Source: Deltaproteobacteria bacterium
Lineage (GTDB): Bacteria > Desulfobacterota > Desulfuromonadia > Geobacterales > Pseudopelobacteraceae
Assembly (NCBI GenBank): GCA_021850095.1
Contig: JAJZRX010000011.1
Coordinates: forward strand, 1-64,000
Length of the DNA: 64,000 nt
Direction of reading: 5' to 3'
Shown here: positions 46,740 to 57,817 of the stretch, in pieces
Layout of the letters: each line of letters starts with the position of its first letter
How positions within the stretch are numbered: position 1 is the stretch's first letter
The notes under the pieces: generated by a model
What the model saw: the letters and a program-made list of their open reading frames with translations, nothing else
The model's database searches: none
Told to the model about the DNA's origin: nothing
Translations under genes and position numbers: made by a program

Positions 46740-49514
46740 TCAGACGACGGCAACCGTGCATTTGGGGCAGATGGTTGGATGGGCGGTGTCGCTGCCCAGT
46801 TCCTCGCTGTAATACCAGCAGCGCTCGCATTTGTCTCCCGGCGCGGCGGTGACCTGGACCTTTAACCCGTCGATGCTCTCCGATGACCAGCAGTCGCCGG
46901 CCAGATCATCGGTCAGAACGACCTTCGAGACGATGAAGATGCTGGAGAGCTCGCCGGCGTATTCCTGCAGGAAGCCGAACAGTTCCGGATCGGCCGAGAT
47001 TGCCACGGCGGCATCCAGCGAGTGGCCGATGGTCTTGGCGACCCGGGCCAGTTCCAGAGCCTTGGAAACGTCTGCCCGCACCTTGATGATCCGCTCCCAG
47101 CGGGAAACCAGCCCGTCATTTTTCCATTTCGGATTGAGAACCGGGAATTCCGCCAGATGGACACTCTCTTCACGGCTGCCCGGCATGTACTGCCAGACTT
47201 CATCCGAGGTGAAGGAGAGTACCGGTGCCAGGATGCGCACCAGGGTGTCAAGGATATTGTACATGACGGTCTGGGCGCTCAGCCGCTGCAGCGAGTCGGC
47301 TTTGCTGGTGTACATGCGGTCCTTGAGGATGTCCAGATAGAAGGCGCTCATCTCGACCGTGCAGAAGGCATTCACATCCTGGTAGATGACGTGGAACTCC
47401 AGCTCCTTATATGCGGTCAGGACGCGTTCCTTGAGAATCTCCAACTGGTGCAGCGCCCAGCGGTCGATTTCCGGCATGTCGGCAAAGGCCACGCTTTGGG
47501 TGGCAGGGTTGAAGTCATTGATATTGCCGAGGATGTAGCGGCAGGTGTTGCGGATGCGGCGATATGACTCCGACACGCGGGTCAGGATCTCCTGGGAGAT
47601 GCGGTTGTCGTCGCGGTAGTCCTGGGCTGATACCCACAGGCGCAGGACATCGGCGCCGAACTTCTTGATGACATCTTCCGGGGCGGTCACGTTGCCCATG
47701 GACTTGCTCATCTTGCGCCCCTGGCCGTCCAGCACGAAGCCGTGGGTCAGGACGCTGCTGTAGGGCGCCGTGCCGCGGGTTCCGACGCTTTCCAGCAGTG
47801 AGGAGTGGAACCAGCCGCGATGCTGGTCGCTCCCCTCCAGGTACAGGTCGGCCGGGGAGTGCAGTTTGGGATTCGGCTCCAGCACGGCGGCGTGGGAAAC
47901 GCCCGAATCAAACCAGACGTCCAGGATGTCGTTTTCTTTCTCGAAAGTTGCCGCCCCGCATTTCGGGCAGACCGATCCTTCCGGCAGCAGTTTTTCGGCG
48001 CTCCAGTCGAACCAGACGTCCGAGCTTTCCTTTTTGAAGATCTGCGCCACATGATCCATGATGCTTCCGTCGGCGATGTACTCGCCGCAGGTTGTGCAGG
48101 AAAAGGCCGTGATCGGCACCCCCCAGGAACGCTGGCGCGAAACGCACCAGTCAGGGCGGTTCTCGATCATGCCGTAAATCCGCTCGCGGCCCCATTTGGG
48201 GATCCACTGCACCTGATCGATGGCTTCCAGCGCTTTCTGGCGCAGCTCGTTGGACTTCATGCTGATGAACCACTGCTCGGTGGCGCGGAAGATGATCGGT
48301 TTCTTGCAGCGCCAGCAGTGCGGGTAGGAGTGGCTGATGGTGGAGGTCTGCAGCAGGGCCCCGACTTCGGTCAGCTTGTCGATCACGCTCTGGTTGGCGG
48401 CAAAGACCTGCTGGCCGCCGAAAAACTCGACCGTGGCCAGGTACTTGCCATGGTTGTCGACCGGGTTGTAGATCTCCAGCCCTTCCTTGAGGGCCAGCTC
48501 GTAGTCTTCCTGGCCGTGGCCGGGAGCGGTGTGGACGCAGCCGGTGCCGGCTTCCAGGGTGACGTGCTCGCCCAGCAGCACGATCGAGTCACGGTCATAG
48601 AAGGGGTGTTTGCAGCGCTTGCGTTCCAGCACTCCGGCCTGGAAAGTAGCGATCACCTCCCCGGTCAGTCCGGTGGCACCCAAGAAGGAATCTTTCAGGC
48701 CTTCGGCCACGATCAGGACGCCCTGCTCGGTCTCCAGCGCCACGTAGTCGAACTCCGGGTGCATCGCCACCGCCAGGTTGGCCGGGATTGTCCAGGGGGT
48801 GGTGGTCCAGATCACCACATAGGCCTGCTTGCCGGCCAGGGCCGGGATAGCGGCGGACAGGTCATCCTGTAACGCAAAGCGGACAAAAATTGACGGAGAG
48901 GTATGGTCGGCGTATTCCACCTCGGCTTCGGCCAGGGCAGTCACGCAGGATGAACACCAATGCACCGGCTTGCGGCCGCGGTACAGCCCGCCATTGTGGG
49001 CAAAACGGGCCAGTTCGGCGGCGGTCAGCCCCTCGTACTCGTAATTCATGGTCAGGTAGGGATTCTCCCAGTCCCCCAGGATACCGAGTCGCTTAAATTC
49101 CTCTTTCTGGATCTGGACGAATTTGGCGGCATAGCTGCGGCATTCACGCCGCATTTCCAGCTTGCTGATCTGATGCTTTTTTGAACCCAGGTTTTTTTCC
49201 ACCTGAAGCTCGATCGGCAGGCCGTGGCAGTCCCAGCCCGGCACGTAGGGGGCGTGGAAGCCTTCCATGCGTTTGACTTTCAGAACGATGTCCTTGAGGG
49301 TCTTGTTGAGGGCGTGGCCGATGTGGATATGGCCGTTGGCGTAGGGGGGGCCGTCATGCAGGATATAAAGCGGCTTGCCGGCGCCGGCTTGCTCCAGCTT
49401 TGAATACAGTCCGGCCTGTTCCCATTTTGCCAGCATTTCCGGTTCGCGCTGATTCAGATTGGCCTTCATTGGAAAATCTGTCTGCGGCAGATTAAGGGTG
49501 TCTTTATACTCCAT
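46740..49514 (-). CDS. ileS: IleS, isoleucyl-tRNA synthetase
   Basis: Class I synthetase charging tRNA(Ile), with editing of Val. The 924-aa product has the HIGH motif in GPPYANGHIHIGHALNK (about residue 55), the editing-domain region VIWTTTPWTIPANLAV, the WFDSG segment, GRKMSKSMGN (KMSKS) and a C-terminal zinc finger (CERCWYYSEELG...CPKC). The start is ATG 49514, preceded by GGAGG. The bacterial (type 1) IleS form is indicated by the zinc-binding C-terminus. It is the gene before lspA. Confidence 0.97.
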   Translation of the reverse strand: MEYKDTLNLPQTDFPMKANLNQREPEMLAKWEQAGLYSKLEQAGAGKPLYILHDGPPYANGHIHIGHALNKTLKDIVLKVKRMEGFHAPYVPGWDCHGLPIELQVEKNLGSKKHQISKLEMRRECRSYAAKFVQIQKEEFKRLGILGDWENPYLTMNYEYEGLTAAELARFAHNGGLYRGRKPVHWCSSCVTALAEAEVEYADHTSPSIFVRFALQDDLSAAIPALAGKQAYVVIWTTTPWTIPANLAVAMHPEFDYVALETEQGVLIVAEGLKDSFLGATGLTGEVIATFQAGVLERKRCKHPFYDRDSIVLLGEHVTLEAGTGCVHTAPGHGQEDYELALKEGLEIYNPVDNHGKYLATVEFFGGQQVFAANQSVIDKLTEVGALLQTSTISHSYPHCWRCKKPIIFRATEQWFISMKSNELRQKALEAIDQVQWIPKWGRERIYGMIENRPDWCVSRQRSWGVPITAFSCTTCGEYIADGSIMDHVAQIFKKESSDVWFDWSAEKLLPEGSVCPKCGAATFEKENDILDVWFDSGVSHAAVLEPNPKLHSPADLYLEGSDQHRGWFHSSLLESVGTRGTAPYSSVLTHGFVLDGQGRKMSKSMGNVTAPEDVIKKFGADVLRLWVSAQDYRDDNRISQEILTRVSESYRRIRNTCRYILGNINDFNPATQSVAFADMPEIDRWALHQLEILKERVLTAYKELEFHVIYQDVNAFCTVEMSAFYLDILKDRMYTSKADSLQRLSAQTVMYNILDTLVRILAPVLSFTSDEVWQYMPGSREESVHLAEFPVLNPKWKNDGLVSRWERIIKVRADVSKALELARVAKTIGHSLDAAVAISADPELFGFLQEYAGELSSIFIVSKVVLTDDLAGDCWSSESIDGLKVQVTAAPGDKCERCWYYSEELGSDTAHPTICPKCTVAVV

Positions 49515-49704
49515 GGAATGCTGCCTCCGCTCATAATTGGTAAAAACTGACATAAACTACAGATATCAAGCTTGAATGTCAAGGAAACGGGTTTGGGGAA
49601 CGCTCCGGCGGATGGAGCCTTCCGGCGGGCGGATTGGCGCGGATTGCCAAGCCGGAAAAGTGTGTTAATCTTTGCAGGGCGGACGTCTGAAAGGGAGAGT
49701 TGTC

Positions 49705-51321
49705 ATGCAGGCTTCGATCAAATCGGTGTTCTACGGCGACGGTCAGTGTCCCAACGCCAGGAGGATCAGGAATTATTCCTGGCTGCTTATCATGGCCTGG
49801 ACGATTCTGATCGCCGCATCCTGTTGCTGGAGCATCAGCGAGCATCAGCGGGTTCTGCACAAGGTAGCCATGGCGGAAGCCCGGGCAGCCATCGGGCGTG
49901 ACCTGCTTTACCGACGCTGGGTCTCCTCCCAGGGGGGTATCTATGTCCAGGCCACCGAAAAAATGCCCTCCAACCCGTACCTGGCCCATGTTCCCGAACG
50001 AGACATCCGCACCCCTTCCGGAAAAACCCTGACCTTGGTCAATCCGGCCTACATGACCCGCAAAGTTTATGAGTTGGCGCAGGAACAAAAGGACTCCTTC
50101 ATCGGTCGCGGCCATCTGACCAGCCTGAAACCGCTGCGTCCTGAAAACGTGCCCGATCCCTGGGAGGAAAAGGTCCTGCGCTCGTTTGAGCAGGGCGCCA
50201 CGGAAGGGAGTCAGATCGGGGAGATGGATGGACAGCCCTATATGCGCCTGATGCGCCCTTTTGTGACCGACAATTCCTGTCTCAAGTGCCACGCCGCCCA
50301 GGGCTACCACGTGGACGACGTGCGGGGCGGCTTGAGCGTGTCAATCCCGATCCAGCCCCTGATTGACGCCACCCGGCTGCAGACGGCCGGAACGGTGACA
50401 AGCCACGGGCTGATCTGGCTGCTCGGTTTGGGGGTGATCGGGCTGGGGGGGCGTCGACTCGCGAACGCCGCCCAGACCCAATACCAGGTTGAAGCCGAAC
50501 TGCAGCAGCAGGCCCTGCAGATGGAAGAGGAGATCGCCGAGCGTGTGGCGGCCCAGGAGGAACTGGAACTGCTGAATCATTCGCTGGAGGAGCGCGTTGC
50601 TGCCGCCGTATCCGATCTGCGCCGCAAGGATCAGCTGCTGATCCAGCAGAGCCGCCTGGCCGCCATGGGAGAGATGATCAACAATATTGCCCACCAGTGG
50701 CGGCAGCCGCTCAATAATATCGGGCTGATCGTCCAGAATCTGCAGATTTCCTTCAGCAGCGGCAGCATCTCGCAGGAAGAGCTTGAGAGCGAGGTCGGCA
50801 AGGCGATGGCGGTTATCATGCACATGTCGCGCACTATCGATGACTTCCGCAATTTCTTCCGTGAGGACAAGGAAAAGCGCCAATTTGTCGTCAACGGAGT
50901 CGTTAGCCGCACCCTGGAGTTCGTTTCGGCCGCCCTGGAAAGCCGCAACATCCAGGTTGCGGTCGAGTCTGACGAAGAGGTCGTCGCAACCGGCTATCAG
51001 AATGAATATGCCCAGGTGCTGCTGAATGTCATCTCCAACGCCAGCGAGACCAGCGTCGAACGCCGGATGGACGAGCCGCGCATCATCATCAGCATCAGCC
51101 GGAAGGACGGTCGTTCGCTGGTCTGTGTCCGGGACAATTGCGGCGGCATTCCGGACGAGATCATGCCCAAGATCTTCGACCCCTATTTCACGACCCGCGC
51201 GCCGGACAAGGGAACCGGCATCGGCCTGTATATGTCCAAGGTCATCATCGAGCAGAACATGGGGGGCAGCCTGACCGTCCGTAATGCGGATGGCGGGGCC
51301 GAATTCAGGATCGAGGTCTAG
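49705..51321 (+). CDS. Sensor histidine kinase with a haem-c (CxxCH) periplasmic domain
   Basis: Membrane histidine kinase. The 538-aa product has a first helix (about 27-45) and a periplasmic DUF3365/Tll0287-like sensory domain (about 60-210) containing NSCLKCHAAQGY, a CxxCH haem-c attachment motif. A second helix follows (about 230-250), a coiled coil, and the kinase core with H-box GEMINNIAHQWRQPLN, N-box LLNVISNASE, G1 VRDNCGGIPD and G2 GTGIGLYMSK. The haem suggests redox or gas sensing. The start is ATG 49705, with GGGAGAG upstream. It lies three bases before a second kinase gene; no response regulator follows. Confidence 0.9.
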   Translation: MQASIKSVFYGDGQCPNARRIRNYSWLLIMAWTILIAASCCWSISEHQRVLHKVAMAEARAAIGRDLLYRRWVSSQGGIYVQATEKMPSNPYLAHVPERDIRTPSGKTLTLVNPAYMTRKVYELAQEQKDSFIGRGHLTSLKPLRPENVPDPWEEKVLRSFEQGATEGSQIGEMDGQPYMRLMRPFVTDNSCLKCHAAQGYHVDDVRGGLSVSIPIQPLIDATRLQTAGTVTSHGLIWLLGLGVIGLGGRRLANAAQTQYQVEAELQQQALQMEEEIAERVAAQEELELLNHSLEERVAAAVSDLRRKDQLLIQQSRLAAMGEMINNIAHQWRQPLNNIGLIVQNLQISFSSGSISQEELESEVGKAMAVIMHMSRTIDDFRNFFREDKEKRQFVVNGVVSRTLEFVSAALESRNIQVAVESDEEVVATGYQNEYAQVLLNVISNASETSVERRMDEPRIIISISRKDGRSLVCVRDNCGGIPDEIMPKIFDPYFTTRAPDKGTGIGLYMSKVIIEQNMGGSLTVRNADGGAEFRIEV

Positions 51322-51324
51322 GGT

Positions 51325-52401
51325 ATGAGCCGCACCGGAATTCTCCAGCTCGTCATGGTTCTTTCGATCGCTTTCCAGTTTATCGCCGCCTTTATGGCGC
51401 TGCGTCTGATCCGGGTCAGCGGTGTGATAGTCGCCTGGAGCCTGATCGCTTCGGCGCTGGTGGTTATGGGCATTCGCCGAGCGGTGGCGCTGCTGCAGAT
51501 TCTGAACGGCACCAGTCAGGGGAGTATGACGGTCGAACTGCTCGGCCTCCTGATTTCGCTGCTGATGGCGTTCGGCATCTACCGCATCAAGCCGCTGTTT
51601 GACCAGCTGATTCAATCGCGCCAGGAACTGCTGGCAAAGCAGATCCAGCTGGAGGATTTCAACCGTACCCTGGAAGCGCGGGTTGCACGGGAGGTCGCTG
51701 CAAATATCGAGAAGGACCGCCTGATGATGCGCCAGGCCCGCGAGGCGGTCATGGGCGAAATGATTGGAAATATAGCCCATCAGTGGAAACAGCCGCTCAA
51801 TAATCTGGCCCTGACGGTGCAGGAGATGCAGTATTCCCACCGTGATCGCCCTCTGACCGACGAAGAGATGGATCGGGGGACGACCCGCTCAATGGAGCTG
51901 ATACGGTTCATGTCCCATACCATCGATGATTTCAGAAATTTCTTTTCACCCCGCAAGCAGGTTTTGAAATTCTCGCTGGCCAGCGAGGTTGAACGGGCCC
52001 TGGCTTTTGTGGCCGGATCTTATCAGGGCAAAGGGATTGCACTTTCAAAACAGATCGAGGAGGATGCGGAGCTGGAAGGGTATCCGAACGAGCTGACCCA
52101 GGTGCTGATGAACATTCTTCAAAACGCGGCCGATGCTTTTGAAGGAAAGCGGGTCGCCGCGCCGCAGGTGAATGTCCTGGTAACGCGGCAGCAGTCCCGG
52201 GCTCTGATTGTCATTTGTGACAATGCCGGCGGTATTGCGGCGGATATGCTGGGGCGGATTTTTGACGCCTATGCCACTTCCAAGGAAAACGGAACCGGCA
52301 TCGGCCTTTATATGGCGCGCATGATCGTCGAGCGCAGCTTCAATGGCTCCATCAGCGCCGCAAATGTCGAGGGCGGCGCAGAATTCAGAATATCGCTGTA
52401 A
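51325..52401 (+). CDS. Second membrane sensor histidine kinase, in tandem
   Basis: Companion kinase to the haem-bearing one before it. The 358-aa product has three short membrane helices (about 5-27, 30-50, 68-85) and no extracytoplasmic domain of size, a coiled coil, then the kinase core with H-box GEMIGNIAHQWKQPLN, N-box VLMNILQNAADAF, G1 ICDNAGGIAADM and G2 GTGIGLYMARM. The kinase cores of the two are similar, including the IAHQW(R/K)QPLNN box, which suggests a duplication. The three-base gap implies cotranscription. The partner response regulator is not in the window. Confidence 0.88.
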   Translation: MSRTGILQLVMVLSIAFQFIAAFMALRLIRVSGVIVAWSLIASALVVMGIRRAVALLQILNGTSQGSMTVELLGLLISLLMAFGIYRIKPLFDQLIQSRQELLAKQIQLEDFNRTLEARVAREVAANIEKDRLMMRQAREAVMGEMIGNIAHQWKQPLNNLALTVQEMQYSHRDRPLTDEEMDRGTTRSMELIRFMSHTIDDFRNFFSPRKQVLKFSLASEVERALAFVAGSYQGKGIALSKQIEEDAELEGYPNELTQVLMNILQNAADAFEGKRVAAPQVNVLVTRQQSRALIVICDNAGGIAADMLGRIFDAYATSKENGTGIGLYMARMIVERSFNGSISAANVEGGAEFRISL

Positions 52402-52443
52402 ACGCCGTATACCGGCAAAAAAAGCTCTCTGCCACATTGCCGC

Positions 52444-52473
52444 TTGCTTTAATGTCACATACTCTGCTATCCT
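52444..52473 (+). promoter_or_regulatory. Possible mreB promoter
   Basis: TTGCTT (52444-52449) and an extended TGCTATCCT (-10 at 52468-52473) are 18 bp apart, 50 bp before the mreB ATG. Confidence 0.45.
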
Positions 52474-52508
52474 CTTGCGCCATTTTACCCACCTGAATTG
52501 ATCGTTGA

Positions 52509-53567
<1,059 letters not shown>

Positions 53568-53577
53568 TGTATCCACA

Positions 53578-53609
53578 GGGAGGCGCGAACGATTTCAGCC
53601 GCGCCTCCC
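53578..53609 (+). terminator. Hairpin after mreB
   Basis: GGGAGGCGCG (53578-53587) pairs with CGCGCCTCCC (53600-53609) around a 12-nt loop, 10 bp after the mreB stop. No strong T-run follows, so read-through into the next gene (starting at 53635) is possible. Confidence 0.55.
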
Positions 53610-53634
53610 TGATATTACGCCCTCCTGGCCTGCT

Positions 53635-54699
53635 ATGAACTCTCCCTCGGTTGACATAATCGTTCCGGTCTGGAACAACCTCTTTGAAACCCGCGCCTGT
53701 CTGGCGGCGATTCTCGAACATTCACCCGAAGCACGTCTGATCATCGTTGATAACGGCAGCAGCCGCGAAACCGAACTGATGCTGGAAGAGTTTTCCGAAT
53801 CGCTGGGCGAATCCGGCCTGTTTATCAAATCCGAACGCAATATCGGCCTGCTGCCGGCCATCAACATGGGACTGGCCCGTTCGGACAGCGATTTTGCGGT
53901 TATCGTGCGACCCCACGTCCTGGTCAACGCCGGTTGGCTCAAGATTCTGCTGGAGGATGCCGAAGCGTCCAATGCCGGCATACTGTCGCCGCTGTTCTCC
54001 GGCAAAACCGCTCCTGCTCTTCCCCGTCCGGTTTCCGGCTGCAGTCTGATGGAAAGCTGTCTCGTGTCATTTTCCGTGCTGCTGCTGCGGGGCGAAATGC
54101 GGATCATGACCGGCAGGTTCAATGAGGGGCTGGACGGCGGGGAGTGGTGTCTGAAAGAGTATGTTCGCCGAGCGGCCGACAAGGGTTACCGGACGTTCAT
54201 CACAGCCCGCACGATCCTGACCTGCGGTGAGGAAGCCAAATTCGGATCATCCGAGCGGCGCACTGAAATGCTGAACAGCAGCCGTGAATCCTACCGTGCC
54301 CGTTGGGGTGCCGAGAACCATTATGCGGTTTATTTCGGCAAAGAGTCCGATGCGTCCTCCTTGAGCGACACGGTCGAAAGGATTCTGGATGGAGCCCGGC
54401 AGGGGCATCGCTTCACCCTGCTGCTGCACCGTCGTCAGTTATCCGACTTCCGCCGGCTGGGGTGGAATGGCCTGCATGCCGGAATACGCTTGAGCGGGCT
54501 TTCGGCGGTCATGCCGCAACGGGATCTGCAGAAAAAGATGGCGGCGCTGCGGACCGATTCAGCCGATATCGTGGCGGTGAAGGGGGCTGACGGGATCGAA
54601 TTCCCAGGCGGCATCTCCGCTATCCCGCTCGGGGATCTGCTTGCCGCACTGCTAAAACATTCCACCGATCAACCATCGCAGCACCGGGAGGCCTCCTGA
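53635..54699 (+). CDS. GT2-like glycosyltransferase, probably degenerate
   Basis: The 354-aa product begins like a family 2 glycosyltransferase: [34 protein letters not shown] and [20 protein letters not shown]. At the place of the metal-binding Asp motif (usually N-P-D or D-D-D) it has [13 protein letters not shown], lacking the Asp. Residues about 200-350 have no recognised domain. Its stop overlaps gmhA (TGATG), so it is in an operon with LPS heptose genes. It may be a non-catalytic or altered transferase of the LPS core. No strong ribosome-binding site precedes the ATG. Confidence 0.75.
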   Translation: MNSPSVDIIVPVWNNLFETRACLAAILEHSPEARLIIVDNGSSRETELMLEEFSESLGESGLFIKSERNIGLLPAINMGLARSDSDFAVIVRPHVLVNAGWLKILLEDAEASNAGILSPLFSGKTAPALPRPVSGCSLMESCLVSFSVLLLRGEMRIMTGRFNEGLDGGEWCLKEYVRRAADKGYRTFITARTILTCGEEAKFGSSERRTEMLNSSRESYRARWGAENHYAVYFGKESDASSLSDTVERILDGARQGHRFTLLLHRRQLSDFRRLGWNGLHAGIRLSGLSAVMPQRDLQKKMAALRTDSADIVAVKGADGIEFPGGISAIPLGDLLAALLKHSTDQPSQHREAS

Positions 54700-55268
54700 T
54701 GATTTCCGAAATTATTACCCAATTGCAGGCCCATCGCACCCTGGTCGAACGCATCGAAGGGGAGATGGCTCCTCTGATCGCCGAAATGGCCGCCCTGCTG
54801 GCGGATACGTTTAAAAAAGGGAACAAGCTGCTGATCATGGGCAACGGCGGTTCGGCGGCCGATTCACAGCATTTTGCCGCCGAAATAGTTGGCCGCTTCA
54901 AGATGGAGCGCCGTGGGTTGCCGGCCATTGCCCTTTCCACCGATACATCGATTCTGACCGCCGTTGGAAATGACTACGGTTTTGAGGCGGTCTTCCGGCG
55001 CCAGGTTGAGGCGCTGGCCGTTGCGGGCGATCTGGTGATCGGCATCTCAACCAGCGGAAATTCTCCCAACGTGCGCAGCGCGCTGGAGCTGGCCCGCCAG
55101 CAGGGGTGCCGCACCGCCGCACTGCTCGGCAGGGATGGCGGCAGCATCAGGGGGGGCTGCGACCTGGCGCTGGTTGTGCCCAGCAACGATACGCCCCGTG
55201 TTCAGGAAGGTCATGCCCTCATCATCCACATCGTCTGCGACCTGCTGGAAAAGGAGCTGTTCTCGTGA
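54699..55268 (+). CDS. gmhA: GmhA, sedoheptulose-7-phosphate isomerase
   Basis: First enzyme of ADP-heptose synthesis for LPS. The 189-aa SIS-domain protein has [21 protein letters not shown] (about 47-67), [33 protein letters not shown] and [18 protein letters not shown]. The start follows GGGAGG and overlaps the stop of the previous gene by one base. The hldE start overlaps its stop as GTGA, making a tightly coupled pair for consecutive steps. Confidence 0.96.
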   Translation: MISEIITQLQAHRTLVERIEGEMAPLIAEMAALLADTFKKGNKLLIMGNGGSAADSQHFAAEIVGRFKMERRGLPAIALSTDTSILTAVGNDYGFEAVFRRQVEALAVAGDLVIGISTSGNSPNVRSALELARQQGCRTAALLGRDGGSIRGGCDLALVVPSNDTPRVQEGHALIIHIVCDLLEKELFS

Positions 55269-56770
55269 GCAACGATCTGAACCAGCCCGCCGGTGCAATG
55301 GACCGCAAAGCGGTCGAGTCGGTGTTTTCAAAAGTTGCGCAGATTCGCTGCCTGGTGGTTGGCGATTTGATGCTGGATGAATATCTGTGGGGCAAGGCCG
55401 AGCGCATCTCTCCCGAAGCGCCGGTGCAGGTGGTTGACGTGCTGCGCGAGGAGCTGCGCCTGGGGGGCGCCGGCAACGTGGTCAACAATCTGGCCGCCTT
55501 GGGCGCGCAGGTATCGGTCTGTTCGGTGGTCGGTGATGATCCGAACGGCTGGTCGCTGCTGAAGGAGTTCAGTCGCCGGAATGTCGCCACCGACGCCATC
55601 TTCCCCGACCCGTCCCGCCGCACCAGCCGCAAGACCCGGGTGGTGGCCGCCAATCAGCAGATCGTACGGATTGACCGTGAATCGCGCGAGGCCTTGTCGC
55701 ATGATCTTGAAAATAAGGTCTGCGACTGGATCACCGCCCAGCTGTGCCAGTATCAGGTGGTTGTGCTGTCCGATTATAACAAGGGCGTACTTACTCCGGC
55801 CGTTATCGCGGCGACGGTAGCGGTGGCTGAAAAATGCGCCATCCCGGTTCTGGTGGATCCGAAGGGAACCGATTACCGCCGCTACAGCGGAGCGACCCTT
55901 TTGACTCCCAATCGCAAGGAAGCCGAGGCCGCATCCGGGATCGCCATCCACGATGACGTCAGCTTGTTCAGGGCGGCCGGCGTCATCATGGATGCGGTCG
56001 GCCTGCAGCACCTGCTGATTACCCGCAGTGAAAAGGGGATGTCACTCTTTTCAAGGGATGGCTCGGTTGTGCATATTCCGACCGTGGCCCGCGAAGTGTT
56101 CGATGTTTCCGGCGCCGGCGATACCGTGCTGGCAACGCTGGCGGTCGGCATCGCATCCGGCTGCGGCATGGCCGAGGCGGCCCGTCTGGCCAATGTTGCG
56201 GCCGGCATTGCCGTCGGAAAGCTGGGGACATCGGTCGTCTCTCCCCAGGAAATCATCGACGTGGTGGCCATGAGCCACCATGACAGCGACACCAAGATCA
56301 AGAGCCGCGATGTGCTGTCGCTGCTGATTTCCGCCGAAAAAGCCAGGGGAAAGCGAGTCGTCTTCACCAACGGCTGTTTCGATCTGCTGCACGCCGGGCA
56401 TGTCAAATACCTGCAGAAAGCCCGCAGTCTGGGCGACCTGCTGGTGCTGGGTCTCAACAGCGATGCTTCCGTGCGGCGCCTGAAGGGCCCCAAGCGCCCG
56501 CTGATCGGCGAGGACGAACGGGCGCATCTTCTGGCCGCCCTGGATTGTATCGATTACGTAACGCTCTTCGATGAAGACACGCCGCTGCAGCTGATCACGG
56601 CGCTCAAACCGCACATCCTGGCCAAAGGGGGCGATTATTCGCTCGACGGCGTGGTGGGGCGGGAGGTTGTCGAGGCTTACGGTGGGCGGGTGGAACTGGT
56701 TTCGTTCGTGGACGGCAAATCCACGACCAACATCATCGACAAAATACTGGAGCGCTATTCCGGCGAGTGA
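55265..56770 (+). CDS. hldE: HldE, bifunctional heptose kinase/adenylyltransferase
   Basis: Phosphorylates D-glycero-D-manno-heptose 7-phosphate at C1 and later adenylylates the 1-phosphate. The 501-aa product has an N-terminal ribokinase-type domain (about 15-330: [46 protein letters not shown]) and a C-terminal cytidylyltransferase-type domain (about 365-501: [32 protein letters not shown]). I start it at GTG 55265 because AAGGAG lies eight bases upstream and the codon overlaps the gmhA stop (GTGA). An ATG 33 bases on is the alternative. It is the third gene of the operon. Confidence 0.95.
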   Translation: MSNDLNQPAGAMDRKAVESVFSKVAQIRCLVVGDLMLDEYLWGKAERISPEAPVQVVDVLREELRLGGAGNVVNNLAALGAQVSVCSVVGDDPNGWSLLKEFSRRNVATDAIFPDPSRRTSRKTRVVAANQQIVRIDRESREALSHDLENKVCDWITAQLCQYQVVVLSDYNKGVLTPAVIAATVAVAEKCAIPVLVDPKGTDYRRYSGATLLTPNRKEAEAASGIAIHDDVSLFRAAGVIMDAVGLQHLLITRSEKGMSLFSRDGSVVHIPTVAREVFDVSGAGDTVLATLAVGIASGCGMAEAARLANVAAGIAVGKLGTSVVSPQEIIDVVAMSHHDSDTKIKSRDVLSLLISAEKARGKRVVFTNGCFDLLHAGHVKYLQKARSLGDLLVLGLNSDASVRRLKGPKRPLIGEDERAHLLAALDCIDYVTLFDEDTPLQLITALKPHILAKGGDYSLDGVVGREVVEAYGGRVELVSFVDGKSTTNIIDKILERYSGE

Positions 56771-56854
56771 CGCTGTCTGAATCCGCTGGTTTTAGAAACT
56801 GATTTCTGCTATGAGAAAGCATTCAATGAATATTTGATTGTAACGGGAGCGGTC

Positions 56855-57595
56855 ATGGCACACACAACCGAACCACGCCGGGAACTCTGGATTCTTGGGG
56901 TACGCCCGGGCAACGGTCGCGAAGAGATCCTGTCCTCATATCTGGAAGCGGGCGGATACGCCTGCCGTCTGGAGCAGTTTGAAAATCTTGAGGCCGGGCG
57001 TCCCCTGGGGATAGTTCTTGACGTTTCCCCTTTTTCCGATGACGGCTGGGGGCTGCTGCTGAAGATAAAAAGCAGTGCAGCCACCCGCAACATACCGGTG
57101 CTGCCGGTTTTTTTGAGCGAGAAGGGCAAGGTCGGCGGGGTTTTCCCGGTGGCAGGCTTTTTCAAGCTCCCGGTTGACGAGCATTACCTGCTCGAGCGGC
57201 TGGCGGTGTATGGTTTGACCGAGGATGCCGAAACCTGGGATCTGCAGGCTCTGATCGTTTCCCGCACCGGCGAGGAAAAGATCTCCCGGGCGATTGAATC
57301 GATCGGTTTCGAGGTCGTCAAGGGCTATACCGGCAAGGAAGCCCTGGCGCTGGCTTCGATCCATCCCAAATACATGGTTTTCTGCAGCCATATGCTGCCG
57401 GATATGTCGGCTTTCGAACTGCTGGAGAAATTCAAGCTCTACCCCTACAGCAGCAATACTCCCGTGTTCGTATTGCTTAAAGAGGATATGAAGGAGGGTG
57501 AAAAGCTCGCCATGAGCCGCGAAATCGCCCATCTGGTCAGCAAGAAGCAGTTGTCCTGCGAAGAGTTCCTGGCCAACCTGCGCCGGCGGGATTGA
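56855..57595 (+). CDS. Protein with two receiver-like domains, the second lacking the phosphorylation Asp
   Basis: The 246-aa product seems to consist of two CheY-like domains and no output domain. The first (about 6-120) has LGIVLDVSPFSDDGWGLLLK and FFKLPVD, retaining an Asp and the conserved Lys-x-Pro-like turn. The second (about 128-246) has QALIVSRTGEEKISRAIES and YMVFCSHMLPDMSAFELLE: the usual phospho-acceptor Asp before xMLPDM is replaced by Ser or Cys. It is best described as a pseudo-receiver adaptor. The ATG follows GGGAG. It stands alone, 84 bp after hldE. Confidence 0.7.
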   Translation: MAHTTEPRRELWILGVRPGNGREEILSSYLEAGGYACRLEQFENLEAGRPLGIVLDVSPFSDDGWGLLLKIKSSAATRNIPVLPVFLSEKGKVGGVFPVAGFFKLPVDEHYLLERLAVYGLTEDAETWDLQALIVSRTGEEKISRAIESIGFEVVKGYTGKEALALASIHPKYMVFCSHMLPDMSAFELLEKFKLYPYSSNTPVFVLLKEDMKEGEKLAMSREIAHLVSKKQLSCEEFLANLRRRD

Positions 57596-57610
57596 AAGCT
57601 GAGTCTCTTG

Positions 57611-57718
57611 CAAAAGTCCTTATCACCCTTCTATACATCAGGGCGAACGGACTTTTGAACCACACAAGTGACCGTCTTTCCGTTCGTGCTGAGGGTATCG
57701 AAGCATGAATGGAAAGAC
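57611..57718. repeat. Two-hairpin repeat element, copy 2
   Basis: Hairpin 1 has arms CAAAAGTCC...CACCC (57611-57628) and GGGCG...GGACTTTTG (57641-57657) around the same loop TTCTATACATCA as copy 1. Hairpin 2 pairs GTCTTTCCGTTCGTGCT (57674-57690) with AGCATGAATGGAAAGAC (57702-57718). Copy 1, at 41913-42041, has 23 extra bases in the loop of hairpin 2. Here it lies wholly between two convergent genes. Confidence 0.85.
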
Positions 57719-57817
57719 TTATGCATGTGCTTCAGCTTTATACATAAACGATCTGAAAACAGCCGCTGCCCTTTCGGGATCAGCGGCTGTTCTTGTTCAA
57801 AGCGATTTTAAAAGCCT

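Noticed and set aside
55106-55264. Longer N-terminus for HldE reaching back into gmhA
   Set aside because: The stretch is an out-of-frame reading of gmhA; the GTG at 55265 has a proper ribosome-binding site and stop/start overlap.
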